This document shows positions 35,221-44,093 of a DNA stretch of 64,000 nt, in pieces. Made by a program: the position numbers and the translations under genes. Positions within the stretch are counted from its first letter, which is position 1. Each line of letters starts with the position of its first letter. Origin of the DNA: Paraburkholderia dioscoreae. Lineage in GTDB: Bacteria > Pseudomonadota > Gammaproteobacteria > Burkholderiales > Burkholderiaceae. Under the pieces are notes generated by a model. The model did no database searches and had not been told where the DNA came from. It saw nothing but the letters and a program-made list of their open reading frames with translations. The stretch covers positions 2,852,001 through 2,916,000 of the forward strand of contig NZ_LR699554.1 of NCBI RefSeq assembly GCF_902459535.1. Reading direction: 5' to 3'.

Positions 35221-37599
35221 TTGGACTTACAGCGTTTCACCACCGAGTCGTACGCCGAAGTAGATCGCCTGCGCGCATGGAACGAGGCGCTCGACCGGCT
35301 TGGCCTGCGCTGCGGCGCGCCCCAGACGGCCGCGCGCCACTCGCATGGAACCATCAAATCGCGCAAATCGAGCAACGGCTTCGAGTTGATCGCGTTGGCA
35401 GCGTTCGCGCAAACCATCGAGCTCAAGGTGGACGGCGCGGACAGCCTCGTGATCATGCTGCATCTCGACGGCGGCGTAACGCTCGTCGCCGACGGTGTAC
35501 GCACGCGGGTCGCGACCGGCGACATTGTTTATGCTTCCTCGCGCGAGGAAGCGCTCCTGTCGTTCGCCTCCGACTTCCGTGCGTTCGTGATCCGCGTGCC
35601 CCGCGCCGCCATCAACGCGCGCCTTCTTACGCCGTTCTCACTGCGCGCCGGACGTTTGCCCGGAGACGCCGGCATCGGTCACGTGTTCTCCGGCTTTCTG
35701 CGCTCGATTGCCGAAAGCGTGGAGACGTTGTCGCTCGACGATCTGCGTCCCCTCGAACTCGCGCTCGCGGAGTTCCTGGTCGCCAGCCTCGTCGGTCACG
35801 ACAAGGAAGGCAGCTTTAGCGGACTCACGCCATCTCAGGCCGCGCTCTTTTCGCGCGTATGTCGAACCATCGAAGGCAATCTCGCTGATCCCGAGCTCGG
35901 GTTGACGTCGATAGCCAAAGACGAGCGCGTCTCGCCGCGTTATCTGCAGAAGCTGTTCGAAGCGGTCGGACAGAATTTCTCGACCTATCTGCGCTCACGC
36001 AGACTGGAGCGCTGCCGCGCGGATCTGGTCAATCCCCTGTATGAAAAGCTGTCGATTGCGGATGTCTGCTTCCGCTGGGGCTTCAACGATCCCGCGTATT
36101 TCAGCCGGGCATTTCGCGAGCAATATGGCGCGTCGCCGCGCACTTTCCGGCATGAGGCGAGCCTTGAACTGGCGCGCCATCTCGTGCGGCGAATCTCGCG
36201 CGGTCTGCCTGTCAATGCCGGCAGTCTGCTCGTGCATGCGCAACTCGCCGGGCAAGCTGCCGTTCATGAAATTGCCGACGAAACCGACACAGCAGAACCG
36301 CCTGAAGCGCCTTCCCCACCGCCACCGCCCCGCGACTCAGGCAAGCCGCGTCACCACCTGTTGCGCGCGACGGCCAACACGATTCACTGGGGTTACTTCA
36401 GTCACGATCTCAAGCCCGTGCTCGAACTGAACAGCGGCGACACGGTGACGATCGAAACACTCACGCAACACGCGTCGGATGACTGGGAGCGCATGGTGCA
36501 GGGCGATCCCGGCGCCGAAAGCGTGTTCCACTGGACCGCCGGGCGCAAGAACGTCAACCGCCGCGGCGCGGGTCCGATGGACGCGTCCATTTACGGACGT
36601 GGCGCGGGAGAAGGCTTCGGCGTGCATATCTGCACCGGGCCGATTGCCGTGCGCGGCGCGGAACCCGGCGACGTGCTGGAGGTGCGAATCCTCCACATTC
36701 ACCCGCGCCGCTGCGCCAATCCGAAATTCGCCGGCCGTGCGTTCGGCAGCAATGCCGCTGCCTGGTGGGGCTTCCACTATCGCGAGTTATTGACCGAGCC
36801 GAAACCGCGCGAGGTCGTCACCATCTATGAACTCGACGCCGACGCCACGGCGGGCGAAACCGCCTGCGCGCGCGCCGTCTATAACTTCCGCTGGACACCT
36901 CAGCGCGATCCCTTTGGCGTAATGCATCCGACGATCGACTATCCCGGCGTGCCGGTCGATCATTCGACGGTAGTCGAGAATCACGACATCCTGAAGAATG
37001 TTCAGATTCCGGTACGTCCGCACTTCGGCGTGATCACCGTCGCGCCGCAGCAGGATGGTCTGATCGATTCGATTCCGCCGTCCACCTTCGGCGGAAATCT
37101 CGACAACTGGCGTGTCACGCGCGGAGCGAGCGTGTTCTTGCCAGTCGGGGTGCCCGGCGCTCTGCTCTCCGTGGGCGACCCGCATGCGTCGCAAGGGGAC
37201 TCGGAACTGTGCGGCACCGCGATCGAGTGTTCGCTCACCGGCGACTTCCAGCTGGTGCTTCACAAGAAAGAGACGCTCGGCACGCAGGTATTCTCGGACC
37301 TCACGTATCCGCTGGTCGAAACCGCCGACGAATGGGTTCTTCACGGCTTCAGCTATCCGAACTATCTGGCCGAGTTCGGCACCAGTGCGCAAAGCGCCGT
37401 GTACGAAAAATCCACTCTCGATCTCGCGATGCGCGACGCGTTCATCAAAACACGGCGCTTCCTGATGACGACCAAGGGCCTTTCCGAAGACGAGGCGATC
37501 TCGCTGATCTCGGTTGCAGTCGACTTCGGCGTGACACAGGTGGTGGACGGCAACTGGGGCGTGCACGCAATCATCCGGAAGTCGCTCTTCACCGCGTGA
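35221..37599 (+). CDS. AraC-type regulator fused to acetamidase/formamidase
   Basis: One uninterrupted 792-residue frame. Residues 1 to about 195 resemble the AraC-binding-like N-terminal domain (FELIALAAFAQTIELKVDGA, DGGVTLVADGVRTRVATGDI). About 213-310 is an AraC/HTH_18 DNA-binding domain with both helix-turn-helices (LTSIAKDERVSPRYLQKLFE; KLSIADVCFRWGFNDPAYFS). A proline-rich linker (EAPSPPPPPRDSG, about 360-375) leads to a full FmdA/AmdA domain from about 386: TIHWGYFSHDLKPVLELNSG, GGNLDNWR (about 625), GDPHASQGDSELCGTAIE (about 653), VTQVVDGNWG. I infer an enzyme-regulator that links amide turnover to transcription. The start is a TTG with GGGAG upstream; no nearby in-frame ATG exists. 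Confidence 0.88.
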   Translation: MDLQRFTTESYAEVDRLRAWNEALDRLGLRCGAPQTAARHSHGTIKSRKSSNGFELIALAAFAQTIELKVDGADSLVIMLHLDGGVTLVADGVRTRVATGDIVYASSREEALLSFASDFRAFVIRVPRAAINARLLTPFSLRAGRLPGDAGIGHVFSGFLRSIAESVETLSLDDLRPLELALAEFLVASLVGHDKEGSFSGLTPSQAALFSRVCRTIEGNLADPELGLTSIAKDERVSPRYLQKLFEAVGQNFSTYLRSRRLERCRADLVNPLYEKLSIADVCFRWGFNDPAYFSRAFREQYGASPRTFRHEASLELARHLVRRISRGLPVNAGSLLVHAQLAGQAAVHEIADETDTAEPPEAPSPPPPPRDSGKPRHHLLRATANTIHWGYFSHDLKPVLELNSGDTVTIETLTQHASDDWERMVQGDPGAESVFHWTAGRKNVNRRGAGPMDASIYGRGAGEGFGVHICTGPIAVRGAEPGDVLEVRILHIHPRRCANPKFAGRAFGSNAAAWWGFHYRELLTEPKPREVVTIYELDADATAGETACARAVYNFRWTPQRDPFGVMHPTIDYPGVPVDHSTVVENHDILKNVQIPVRPHFGVITVAPQQDGLIDSIPPSTFGGNLDNWRVTRGASVFLPVGVPGALLSVGDPHASQGDSELCGTAIECSLTGDFQLVLHKKETLGTQVFSDLTYPLVETADEWVLHGFSYPNYLAEFGTSAQSAVYEKSTLDLAMRDAFIKTRRFLMTTKGLSEDEAISLISVAVDFGVTQVVDGNWGVHAIIRKSLFTA

Positions 37600-37738
37600 A
37601 ATAGCGCGTGGTGGCCTCCAATACGCGTGCGTACAAGAGTTTGTTCGCAGCAAGCCCGATGCTGCGATTTTGGCTTCCCTACCATGAGTTCTGACGTGAA
37701 CACAGGCGTACGCGCCGTTCGACAGGACTCACTGGACC

Positions 37739-38641
37739 ATGCATTCTCCCGCACATCGCGCGCTGCCCGGCCACGGGCGCTTTCAATATTCGCCGATCAA
37801 CGGCCGCCCGGTTTACCGCTGGCCTGACGGATCCCGGCTGGCGGTCTATATCGGCTTCAACATCGAGCACTTTGCGTTCGGCGAGGGACTGGGGCCGACT
37901 ATCGGTCCGGTGATGCCCGAGCCCGATGTGCTGAATCACGCGTGGCGTGAATACGCATTGAGGGTGGGCGCATGGCGCTGTCTGGATCTCTTCGATGACC
38001 TCGCGCTGCCGGCCGCGGCCATCATCAACACGGCGCTCTACGACCATTGCCCTGAGCTGGTCGCCGCGTTCGCGCAGCGTGGCGATGAACTCGTCGCGCA
38101 CGGCCACACGAATTCGGAACGACAAGGAACGCTGACTGAAGACGACGAACGCGCGCTGATCGTGGCGTGTCGCGAGCGGATCGCGGCGGAGAGCGCGCAG
38201 CAGCCGGCGGGCTGGTTATCGCCGTGGCTCTCGGAGAGTCATGTCACCAGCGATCTGGTGGCCGAAGCGGGTTACCAGTACACGCTCAACTGGTGTCACG
38301 ACGATCAGCCCACGCGTCTGCTTACGCGCAACGGTCAGCCGCTGTGGTCGATTCCGTATCAGGAGGAAGTCAACGACATCCCGATGATCCTTGCGCGCCA
38401 GATGGACGCGAAGTCGTTCGCCGATCTGGTGATCGACCACTTCGACGAAATGCTGCGGCAATCCGCGCGAGAACCTCTGGTGATGGGCATTGCATTGCAT
38501 GCGTACCTGATGGGACAGCCGCATCGTTTGTGTCACTTGCGGCGGGCACTCGAACACATTGCCCGCGCGCGCGACGAAGGCCGGATCTGCATCACTACAC
38601 CGGGTTCTATTGCGAGCCACATGGATTTTCTCGGCCATTAG
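37739..38641 (+). CDS. Polysaccharide deacetylase family protein, PuuE-like
   Basis: A 300-residue NodB-fold hydrolase without signal peptide: AVYIGFNIEHFAFGEGLGPT, DLALPAAAIINTALYDHCPE, ELVAHGHTNSERQGTLTEDD, GWLSPWLSESHVTSDLVAEA and PLVMGIALHAYLMGQPHRL. This matches the cytoplasmic allantoinase/PuuE-like branch that acts on small amides rather than polysaccharides. The usual metal-site aspartate of the first motif is replaced in the stretch NIEHF, as in PuuE-type enzymes. It follows the fusion gene by 139 bases within the amide island and probably opens or deacylates the imported compound. Confidence 0.82.
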   Translation: MHSPAHRALPGHGRFQYSPINGRPVYRWPDGSRLAVYIGFNIEHFAFGEGLGPTIGPVMPEPDVLNHAWREYALRVGAWRCLDLFDDLALPAAAIINTALYDHCPELVAAFAQRGDELVAHGHTNSERQGTLTEDDERALIVACRERIAAESAQQPAGWLSPWLSESHVTSDLVAEAGYQYTLNWCHDDQPTRLLTRNGQPLWSIPYQEEVNDIPMILARQMDAKSFADLVIDHFDEMLRQSAREPLVMGIALHAYLMGQPHRLCHLRRALEHIARARDEGRICITTPGSIASHMDFLGH

Positions 38642-38713
38642 TTCACTTCGTTCTCATTTCGCAATACCGCCTCTATCGCTCGTATTCCGTTTTCAACCTC
38701 AATAGGATTCGCC

Positions 38714-39571
38714 ATGTTCATGTCAAAGGCAATCAAGCTGCTGTTATGCGCCGTCACCGGCCTTCTCCTCGCACAAGGCGCGTCCGCGCAATCGTGCGAA
38801 CCGTCCAAGGTGGCCCAGAAATATCCGTCGCTTGCGGGCAAGACCATCAAGATCGGCGTGGACCCCGAGTCGCCGCCGTACGCGTTTCGTGACAGCAAGG
38901 ATTTCAACAAGATCATCGGCGCCGATGCCGACATGGCTCGCGCCGTGTTCGACTGCGCGGGCGTGAAAACGGAGTTCTTCACTGCCGGCTGGCCTGGGCT
39001 GCTGCCCGCACTGCGCGCCGGACAGATCGACGTAATGTGGGACTTGCTGTACTACACACCGGAACGCGCGAAGGAAACGACCTTCGTCACGTATATGCAG
39101 GCCGGCACCGGCGGTCTGGTGGCGGCCGGCAACCCCAAGAAGATCGATGACATCTCGAAGCTCTGCGGCCTCACGGTCACGGCAGGCATCGGCACCGTCG
39201 AGCTGACGATGGCGCAAGCGCAAGCCGCCAAATGCAAAGCCGAAGGCAAACCCGATGTGACCATCATGACGTCCGCCGATATCGCGTCGGGCGCGCGCCT
39301 CGTCGCCAGTCATCGCGCCGACGTCATGATGTACGACCTGGCGCTCGTCGACGGTCTCGCGAAACAGAACCCGCAGCTCTACACCCGCGGCTTCATGGTG
39401 ACGAGCGGCATGAAGATCGGCGTGGGCGTGAAGAAAGGCAACGCCGACATGATCGCCGCCGTGTCCGATGGACTCAGGATCATGCAGGCCAATCAGACGC
39501 AGAAGAAAACCTTTCAGCAGTACGGCGTGGATCCGTCGCTGGAAATGCCGGCCACACTGCTTACTCAATAA
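38714..39571 (+). CDS. ABC transporter substrate-binding protein, family 3
   Basis: A 285-residue periplasmic binding protein: signal peptide MFMSKAIKLLLCAVTGLLLA ending ASAQ, then TIKIGVDPESPPYAFRDSKD, ADADMARAVFDCAGVKTEFF and GLLPALRAGQIDVMWDLLYY, the SBP_bac_3 pattern used for amino acids and other polar small molecules. A mature-protein cysteine pair (CEPSK, FDCAG) and another (LCGLTV, AKCKAEG) may form disulfides. It feeds the permease-ATPase fusion encoded 59 bases downstream. Confidence 0.9.
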   Translation: MFMSKAIKLLLCAVTGLLLAQGASAQSCEPSKVAQKYPSLAGKTIKIGVDPESPPYAFRDSKDFNKIIGADADMARAVFDCAGVKTEFFTAGWPGLLPALRAGQIDVMWDLLYYTPERAKETTFVTYMQAGTGGLVAAGNPKKIDDISKLCGLTVTAGIGTVELTMAQAQAAKCKAEGKPDVTIMTSADIASGARLVASHRADVMMYDLALVDGLAKQNPQLYTRGFMVTSGMKIGVGVKKGNADMIAAVSDGLRIMQANQTQKKTFQQYGVDPSLEMPATLLTQ

Positions 39572-39630
39572 AGGCTGCCTGCGCGGCACACCGTGTCGTG
39601 TGCCGGCAGCGTCATGAATCAGGTTCTGAA

Positions 39631-41334
39631 ATGAAGGCATTGCGTATCAAACACAACGTCGTCGGCGCGCTCGGCATGGTCGCCATGTTCGTCTTTCAGC
39701 CGGCAATGGCCGCCGGTCTGGATGGCGTTCAGGTGCTCGACGGTTTCAGGGAACTCGTGGGTTACGTCGGCTCGCCGTTCCTGCTCGGCGGCGCGTGGAT
39801 CGCGGTGAAGATCACGCTGATCGCAATGTCGATCGGGCTGGTGCTCGGGCTCGGTCTTGCGCTGATGCGGCTATCGCGATTCAAGACCTTGAATTCGGCG
39901 GCGTGGGGTTATATCTGGTTCGTGCGCGGCACACCGCAACTGCTGCAACTCGTGTTCATCTTCGACGCATTGCCGCTGATCGGTTTGCGCTTCGATGAAG
40001 TCACGACCGCGGTTATCGGCTTTGCATTGAACGAGGCGGCGTTCAGCGCTGAACTGTTTCGTGCCGGTATCCTCTCGGTGAACCGTTCGCAATCCATCGC
40101 GGCCGCCGCACTCGGCATGGGACCGTTGCTCACGTTACGCCGCATTATCCTGCCCCAATCCATGCGCGCGGTGATCCCCGGTCTCGCCAACGACACCATC
40201 GGCATGTTGAAGCTCACGTCGATCGCCTCGGTGATCTTCGTCAACGAGCTCACGTTTCGCTCGCAACAGGTCGTCGGCCAGAACTTCAAGTTCTTCACCG
40301 TGTTCGGCGCGGCGGCGGTGATCTATCTGTTCCTGACGAGCGGAATCTCGTTGCTTCAGGTATGGCTCGAACGCATGTTCGATCACGAGCGCGACCGGAA
40401 ACTCACGTTCTCGTGGTTCGGACTGCGCGCTTCGACGCCCGATGCGAAACCGCTCGACGCACCGGTGGTTTTGCCGGCCGCCGTCCAGGAACCGGAGACG
40501 AACGATCACGCATGGATCGGTACGCTGCTGCCCGCCGAAAGCCGCACGCCGCGGCAGCGCGATGAACCGTTTGTCGCATGCAGGAACGTCTGGAAATCGT
40601 ATGGCAAGCGCGAGATTTTGCGCGGCGTCGACCTGTCGATCGCGCATGGCGAAGTGGTAGTGATCCTCGGTCCGAGCGGTTCCGGTAAAAGCACGCTGCT
40701 CAAGCTCATCAACCATCTCGAACCGCTCGACTGGGGAACGATCAAGGTCGATTCACAGTATGTGGGTTATCGGGAGGTGCCGGGAGGCGGCGGCACGGTG
40801 CGGCCTCTGCACAACCTCGCGCGCGCACGCGCCGAAGCGCGCGTGGGCATGGTGTTCCAGCATTTCAACCTGTTCAGTCATTTGAGTGCGCTGGACAATA
40901 TCGTCGAGGCACAGCGGCAGGTGTATGACGTGCCGCGCGCCGAAGCAGAGGCGCTCGGCCGCGAGCTGTTGAAGAGCGTGGGCCTCGCCGCGCATGCGGA
41001 TTTTCTGCCGCATCGGTTATCGGGCGGGCAGCAGCAACGGGTAGCGATTGCGCGGGCGCTCGCAATCAAACCCAAGTTGATGCTCTTCGACGAACCGACC
41101 TCGGCGCTCGATCCGGAACTTGTCGGCGAAGTGCTTGGCGTGATGCGCGGGCTCGCCGATGCCGGCATGACGATGATCGTGGTCACGCACGAAATCCGCT
41201 TTGCCCGCGATGTCGCCGACCGCGTCGTTTTCATGGATGGCGGCGAGGTCATCGAGCAAGGGACGCCGCAGCAGGTCATCGACAACCCGACTCACGAGCG
41301 CACCCGAAAATTCCTTAACGTCGTCGCCAATTAA
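39631..41334 (+). CDS. ABC transporter permease-ATPase fusion protein
   Basis: A 567-residue single-chain half-transporter. Residues about 1-265 are a polar-amino-acid permease with EAA loop (AAAALGMGPLLTLRRIILPQ) and several membrane segments; after a linker, residues about 315-567 are an ATPase with Walker A GPSGSGKST, Q-loop MVFQHFNLFSHLSA, signature LSGGQQQRVAIARAL and Walker B LMLFDEPTSALD. Homologues are normally separate genes (HisM/GlnP and HisP/GlnQ types). With the binding protein upstream it forms a complete importer for the amide island. The N-terminus starts MKALRIKHNVVGALG and may include an uncleaved signal-like helix. Confidence 0.88.
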   Translation: MKALRIKHNVVGALGMVAMFVFQPAMAAGLDGVQVLDGFRELVGYVGSPFLLGGAWIAVKITLIAMSIGLVLGLGLALMRLSRFKTLNSAAWGYIWFVRGTPQLLQLVFIFDALPLIGLRFDEVTTAVIGFALNEAAFSAELFRAGILSVNRSQSIAAAALGMGPLLTLRRIILPQSMRAVIPGLANDTIGMLKLTSIASVIFVNELTFRSQQVVGQNFKFFTVFGAAAVIYLFLTSGISLLQVWLERMFDHERDRKLTFSWFGLRASTPDAKPLDAPVVLPAAVQEPETNDHAWIGTLLPAESRTPRQRDEPFVACRNVWKSYGKREILRGVDLSIAHGEVVVILGPSGSGKSTLLKLINHLEPLDWGTIKVDSQYVGYREVPGGGGTVRPLHNLARARAEARVGMVFQHFNLFSHLSALDNIVEAQRQVYDVPRAEAEALGRELLKSVGLAAHADFLPHRLSGGQQQRVAIARALAIKPKLMLFDEPTSALDPELVGEVLGVMRGLADAGMTMIVVTHEIRFARDVADRVVFMDGGEVIEQGTPQQVIDNPTHERTRKFLNVVAN

Positions 41335-41347
41335 ATATGAGGCTCAC

Positions 41348-42364
41348 ATGACGGACTTCGAAACTTTCAACCTTGGCCGCGTCGTGCTGCAGTCCGGCGC
41401 GACGATGCCAGACATGCTGCTCAGCTACAAGACGTATGGCCGGCTGAATGCAGCGCGCGACAACGCGATTGTCTATCCGACGTTTTATAGCGGCAGCCAT
41501 GCCGACAACGAGTGGCTGATTGGGGAGCACATGGGGCTCGATCCGCGTGAGTACTTCATCATCGTGCCGAACATGTTTGGCAACGGCGTATCGAGTTCGC
41601 CGAGCAACAACCCGCCGCCTTACGATCGTGGCCGCTTTCCGCACGTCACGCTTTACGACAACGTCGCAATGCAACATCGGCTGGTGACGGAGAAGTTCGG
41701 CATCGAATCGCTCAGGCTCGTCACCGGCTGGTCAATGGGCGCAATGCAGGCGTTCCATTGGGCCGCGATGTATCCGCAGATGGTCGAGCGCATTCTGCCC
41801 TTCTGCGGAGCCGCGCGCTGCTCGCGGCACAATTTTGTGTTTATTGAAGGCCTCAAGGCGCCATTGCTGCTGGACCCGGAATTCAAGGACGGTTTCTACG
41901 ACGCACCGCCCACGCGCGGAATGCGCGCGGCGGCACGTGTGTTTGCCGGCTGGGGGTTTTCGCAGGCGTTCCTGCGTCAACGGCTCGACATGGAAGCGAT
42001 GGGATATGGCTCGCTTGAAGACTTTATCACCCAGTTCTGGGAGGGCGACTTCCTGAAGAAGGACGCGAACAATATTCTGTCGATGATGTGGAGCTGGCAA
42101 TACGGCGATATCTCAGCCAATCCTCTGTATCAGGGAGATTTCGATCGGGCATTGGGCAGTATCACTGCAAAGGCCATTGTGATGCCCGGACGCACGGATC
42201 TGTATTTTCCGCCGGAAGATAGCGAGTACGAGGTTTCGAAAATGCCCAACGCAGAGTTGCGGCCTATCGAGTCAGTCTGGGGGCATTTTGCGGGCGGCCC
42301 CGCGGCCAATGCTGTCGACGTCAAATTCATCGACAGTGCAGTGAGGGAAATTCTGGCTGCGTAG
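41348..42364 (+). CDS. MetX-like alpha/beta hydrolase
   Basis: A 338-residue protein of the homoserine-acetyltransferase-like alpha/beta hydrolase group: LSYKTYGRLNAARDNAIVYP, nucleophile elbow VTGWSMGAMQAFHW, acid PGRTDLYFPPEDSEY and histidine SVWGHFAGGP. Real homoserine acetyltransferases use GGSMGGMQ and are tied to methionine genes, which are absent here, so a hydrolase or acyltransferase of the amide pathway is more likely. It begins 13 bases after the transporter fusion and ends the island's plus-strand run. Confidence 0.82.
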   Translation: MTDFETFNLGRVVLQSGATMPDMLLSYKTYGRLNAARDNAIVYPTFYSGSHADNEWLIGEHMGLDPREYFIIVPNMFGNGVSSSPSNNPPPYDRGRFPHVTLYDNVAMQHRLVTEKFGIESLRLVTGWSMGAMQAFHWAAMYPQMVERILPFCGAARCSRHNFVFIEGLKAPLLLDPEFKDGFYDAPPTRGMRAAARVFAGWGFSQAFLRQRLDMEAMGYGSLEDFITQFWEGDFLKKDANNILSMMWSWQYGDISANPLYQGDFDRALGSITAKAIVMPGRTDLYFPPEDSEYEVSKMPNAELRPIESVWGHFAGGPAANAVDVKFIDSAVREILAA

Positions 42365-42474
42365 TGTCCGGTTTGCTTGCGCTCCGTCCCGCTCGCGCCA
42401 GATTGCTTCGCGTGGTCTGGTGCGCGTTTGCGAAGCGCGGCTTGTGAATGACCTTTGCCGCGCAGCAAACGGCG

Positions 42475-43164
42475 CTAGCGGACCAGCAATTCGAACGGCG
42501 CCGATTCTTCCCAGATGAAATTGCCGTCCGGCTGGCGGATCAATTCCGGGAAATGGCCAGGCACGATCCGATCGGCCCGGTCGAGAATGCGCTGAATGGT
42601 GCGCGTGCCGACGTCCACTTCGTCGAACGCCATGTCGCAGCGTTTCAGGATCGCTTCTTTCGCATACTTGATCGCGTCGCCCGCGATGATGACGCGGCCA
42701 CGGTCTTCGGTTTCCAGTTCGAGTCCATAGCAGCCCGGCGTATGACCGGGAGCCGGGAAGAAATGAATGCCATGATCAAGCTGCCCCTCGCCGCTCAGAA
42801 ATTCGACCTTCGATTTCGACAGTTGCTCGCGGATACCCCACGGCATCAGCAGATCGTCCGGATGCGGATGCGCCGAATATTCCCACTCGCGCTCGCTCAC
42901 CACGAAGCGCGCATGCGCGAACAGATCGACGTTATGCGCATGGTCGAAGTGCAGATGCGACAGGAAGACGGTTTTGATATCGGCGGGCGCAATGCCGCGA
43001 TCGCGCAGCGCCTTCAGCAAACCGAGCCGCGAGATATAGCCGCCAGTGTCGAACAGCATCAAGCCGTCCCGTCCGCGAATCAGCGTGACGTTGGCGATGC
43101 CGAGAAAATCGTGCTTGAGCCGCAGGTTGTTGCCTTGAACCAGGATCTCGTAGGTTGGCTTCAT
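42475..43164 (-). CDS. MBL-fold metallo-hydrolase, lactonase-like
   Basis: A 229-residue metallo-beta-lactamase-fold enzyme with the dinuclear metal motif SHLHFDHAHN, then PAPGHTPGCYG, IIAGDAIKY and IVPGHFPEL. This layout is shared with AHL lactonases (AiiA type) and other lactone or thioester hydrolases. It overlaps the GntR gene by ATGA and lies opposite an enol-lactonase-like gene, so a pathway lactone is the likeliest substrate. An effect on the AHL signals made by BraI is possible but only speculative. Confidence 0.85.
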   Translation of the reverse strand: MKPTYEILVQGNNLRLKHDFLGIANVTLIRGRDGLMLFDTGGYISRLGLLKALRDRGIAPADIKTVFLSHLHFDHAHNVDLFAHARFVVSEREWEYSAHPHPDDLLMPWGIREQLSKSKVEFLSGEGQLDHGIHFFPAPGHTPGCYGLELETEDRGRVIIAGDAIKYAKEAILKRCDMAFDEVDVGTRTIQRILDRADRIVPGHFPELIRQPDGNFIWEESAPFELLVR

Positions 43165-43853
43165 GAGGTCTCGCGTTCCTGTAGCGCCGCCGCACCGTAC
43201 GTAGTGCTGACGCGGTGCGCACGCCGGAACGCGTCCAGCGGCGGCAAGATATGGTCGACGGCGAGCGCGACGAATCCCGCGCGGTCGCCGCTCCTCAACT
43301 GCTCGATCATGGTGGAGTGATGCTCGCGCGAATGAGCCAGCAGATGCGGATCGCCCACGCCATACCAGCGGATGCCGGTTGTCTCGACCCAAAGTTTTTC
43401 GATCGTCTCGGCCAGATACTGATTCGGACAGGTTGCCCAGATACGCCGGTGAAAGGCGTCGTTCAGCACGTTGACCTGCAGCAGATTGCCCGCGTCGAGT
43501 TCACGGCAATACTCCTCGTGAATCGCCTCGATCTGCGCCAGCGCCTCGGGCCTCGCCGGCATCGGCACCCGGCTCGCGGCCTCGCGCTGCAGAATCATCC
43601 TGACTTCGTAAATCTGCTCGACCTGCTGCAGCGAGAAGTCGCGCACGATCACGCCACGATTTGGCCGCCGGGTGACGAGTCCCATCCGGTCGAGATGCAC
43701 CAGTGCCGCTCGCGACACATGCCGGGACACCCCGAACTGGGCGCTGATCTCCTCTTCGACGAGTCGCTGATGCGGCCGCAGGCGGCCAATGATGATGTCC
43801 GACTTGATGCTTTCGATCAGTTGCGCCGCCTGTGCGTCGGTTTTCGTGACCAA
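43161..43853 (-). CDS. GntR-family (FCD) transcription regulator
   Basis: A 230-residue regulator with an N-terminal winged helix (LRPHQRLVEEEISAQFGVSR, RAALVHLDRMGLVTRRPNRG) and a C-terminal FCD ligand domain (QVEQIYEVRMILQREAASRV, NDAFHRRIWATCPNQYLAET, HHSTMIEQLRSGDRAGFVAL). FCD domains bind metal and an organic acid or sugar acid. I place the start at TTG 43853 with GGGAG five bases upstream; no ATG fits. It is coupled to the metallo-hydrolase gene and divergent from the hydrolase-SDR-ABC operon; two dyads lie between, probably its operators. Confidence 0.85.
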   Translation of the reverse strand: MVTKTDAQAAQLIESIKSDIIIGRLRPHQRLVEEEISAQFGVSRHVSRAALVHLDRMGLVTRRPNRGVIVRDFSLQQVEQIYEVRMILQREAASRVPMPARPEALAQIEAIHEEYCRELDAGNLLQVNVLNDAFHRRIWATCPNQYLAETIEKLWVETTGIRWYGVGDPHLLAHSREHHSTMIEQLRSGDRAGFVALAVDHILPPLDAFRRAHRVSTTYGAAALQERETS

Positions 43854-43969
43854 ACCTGCTCCCTGAAAAAGTTGCGCCGGGCGCGCCGGTCCAGTTGCCG
43901 GACACGCCGGGAAATTGGGCGGACGCCCGCTTATATGGGGCCATTCTACCGGGCCAGAATGGCTAAAGT

Positions 43970-43993
43970 ATTGGCGTTTACCTTTACGCCAAT
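43970..43993. promoter_or_regulatory. Dyad operator candidate, divergent GntR promoter region
   Basis: ATTGGCGT and ACGCCAAT are perfect 8-bp arms around TTACCTTT, in the 240-base spacer between the GntR gene and the divergent catabolic operon. Confidence 0.5.
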
Positions 43994-43999
43994 TTAATT

Positions 44000-44011
44000 G
44001 ACAAAATTGTC
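44000..44011. promoter_or_regulatory. Second dyad with embedded -35 element
   Basis: GACAA-AA-TTGTC forms a short dyad overlapping a consensus -35 hexamer TTGACA (43998-44003) directed toward the plus-strand operon. A repressor bound here would block that promoter. Confidence 0.45.
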
Positions 44012-44093
44012 GCCAAATTCGACACTCCGTTTCCATTGGTTCTGAATCGCGAGAAAAGCGGCTTGCAGAACAGCACAAGAAGGATGCGGAGAC

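Noticed and set aside
41348..42364. Homoserine O-acetyltransferase (metX) assignment
   Set aside because: The nucleophile elbow is GWSMGAMQ rather than GGSMGGMQ and no methionine genes are near.
42475..43164. Metallo-hydrolase as a quorum-quenching AHL lactonase
   Set aside because: The metal motif is shared by the whole superfamily and the operon context points to a catabolic lactone; kept only as a possibility.
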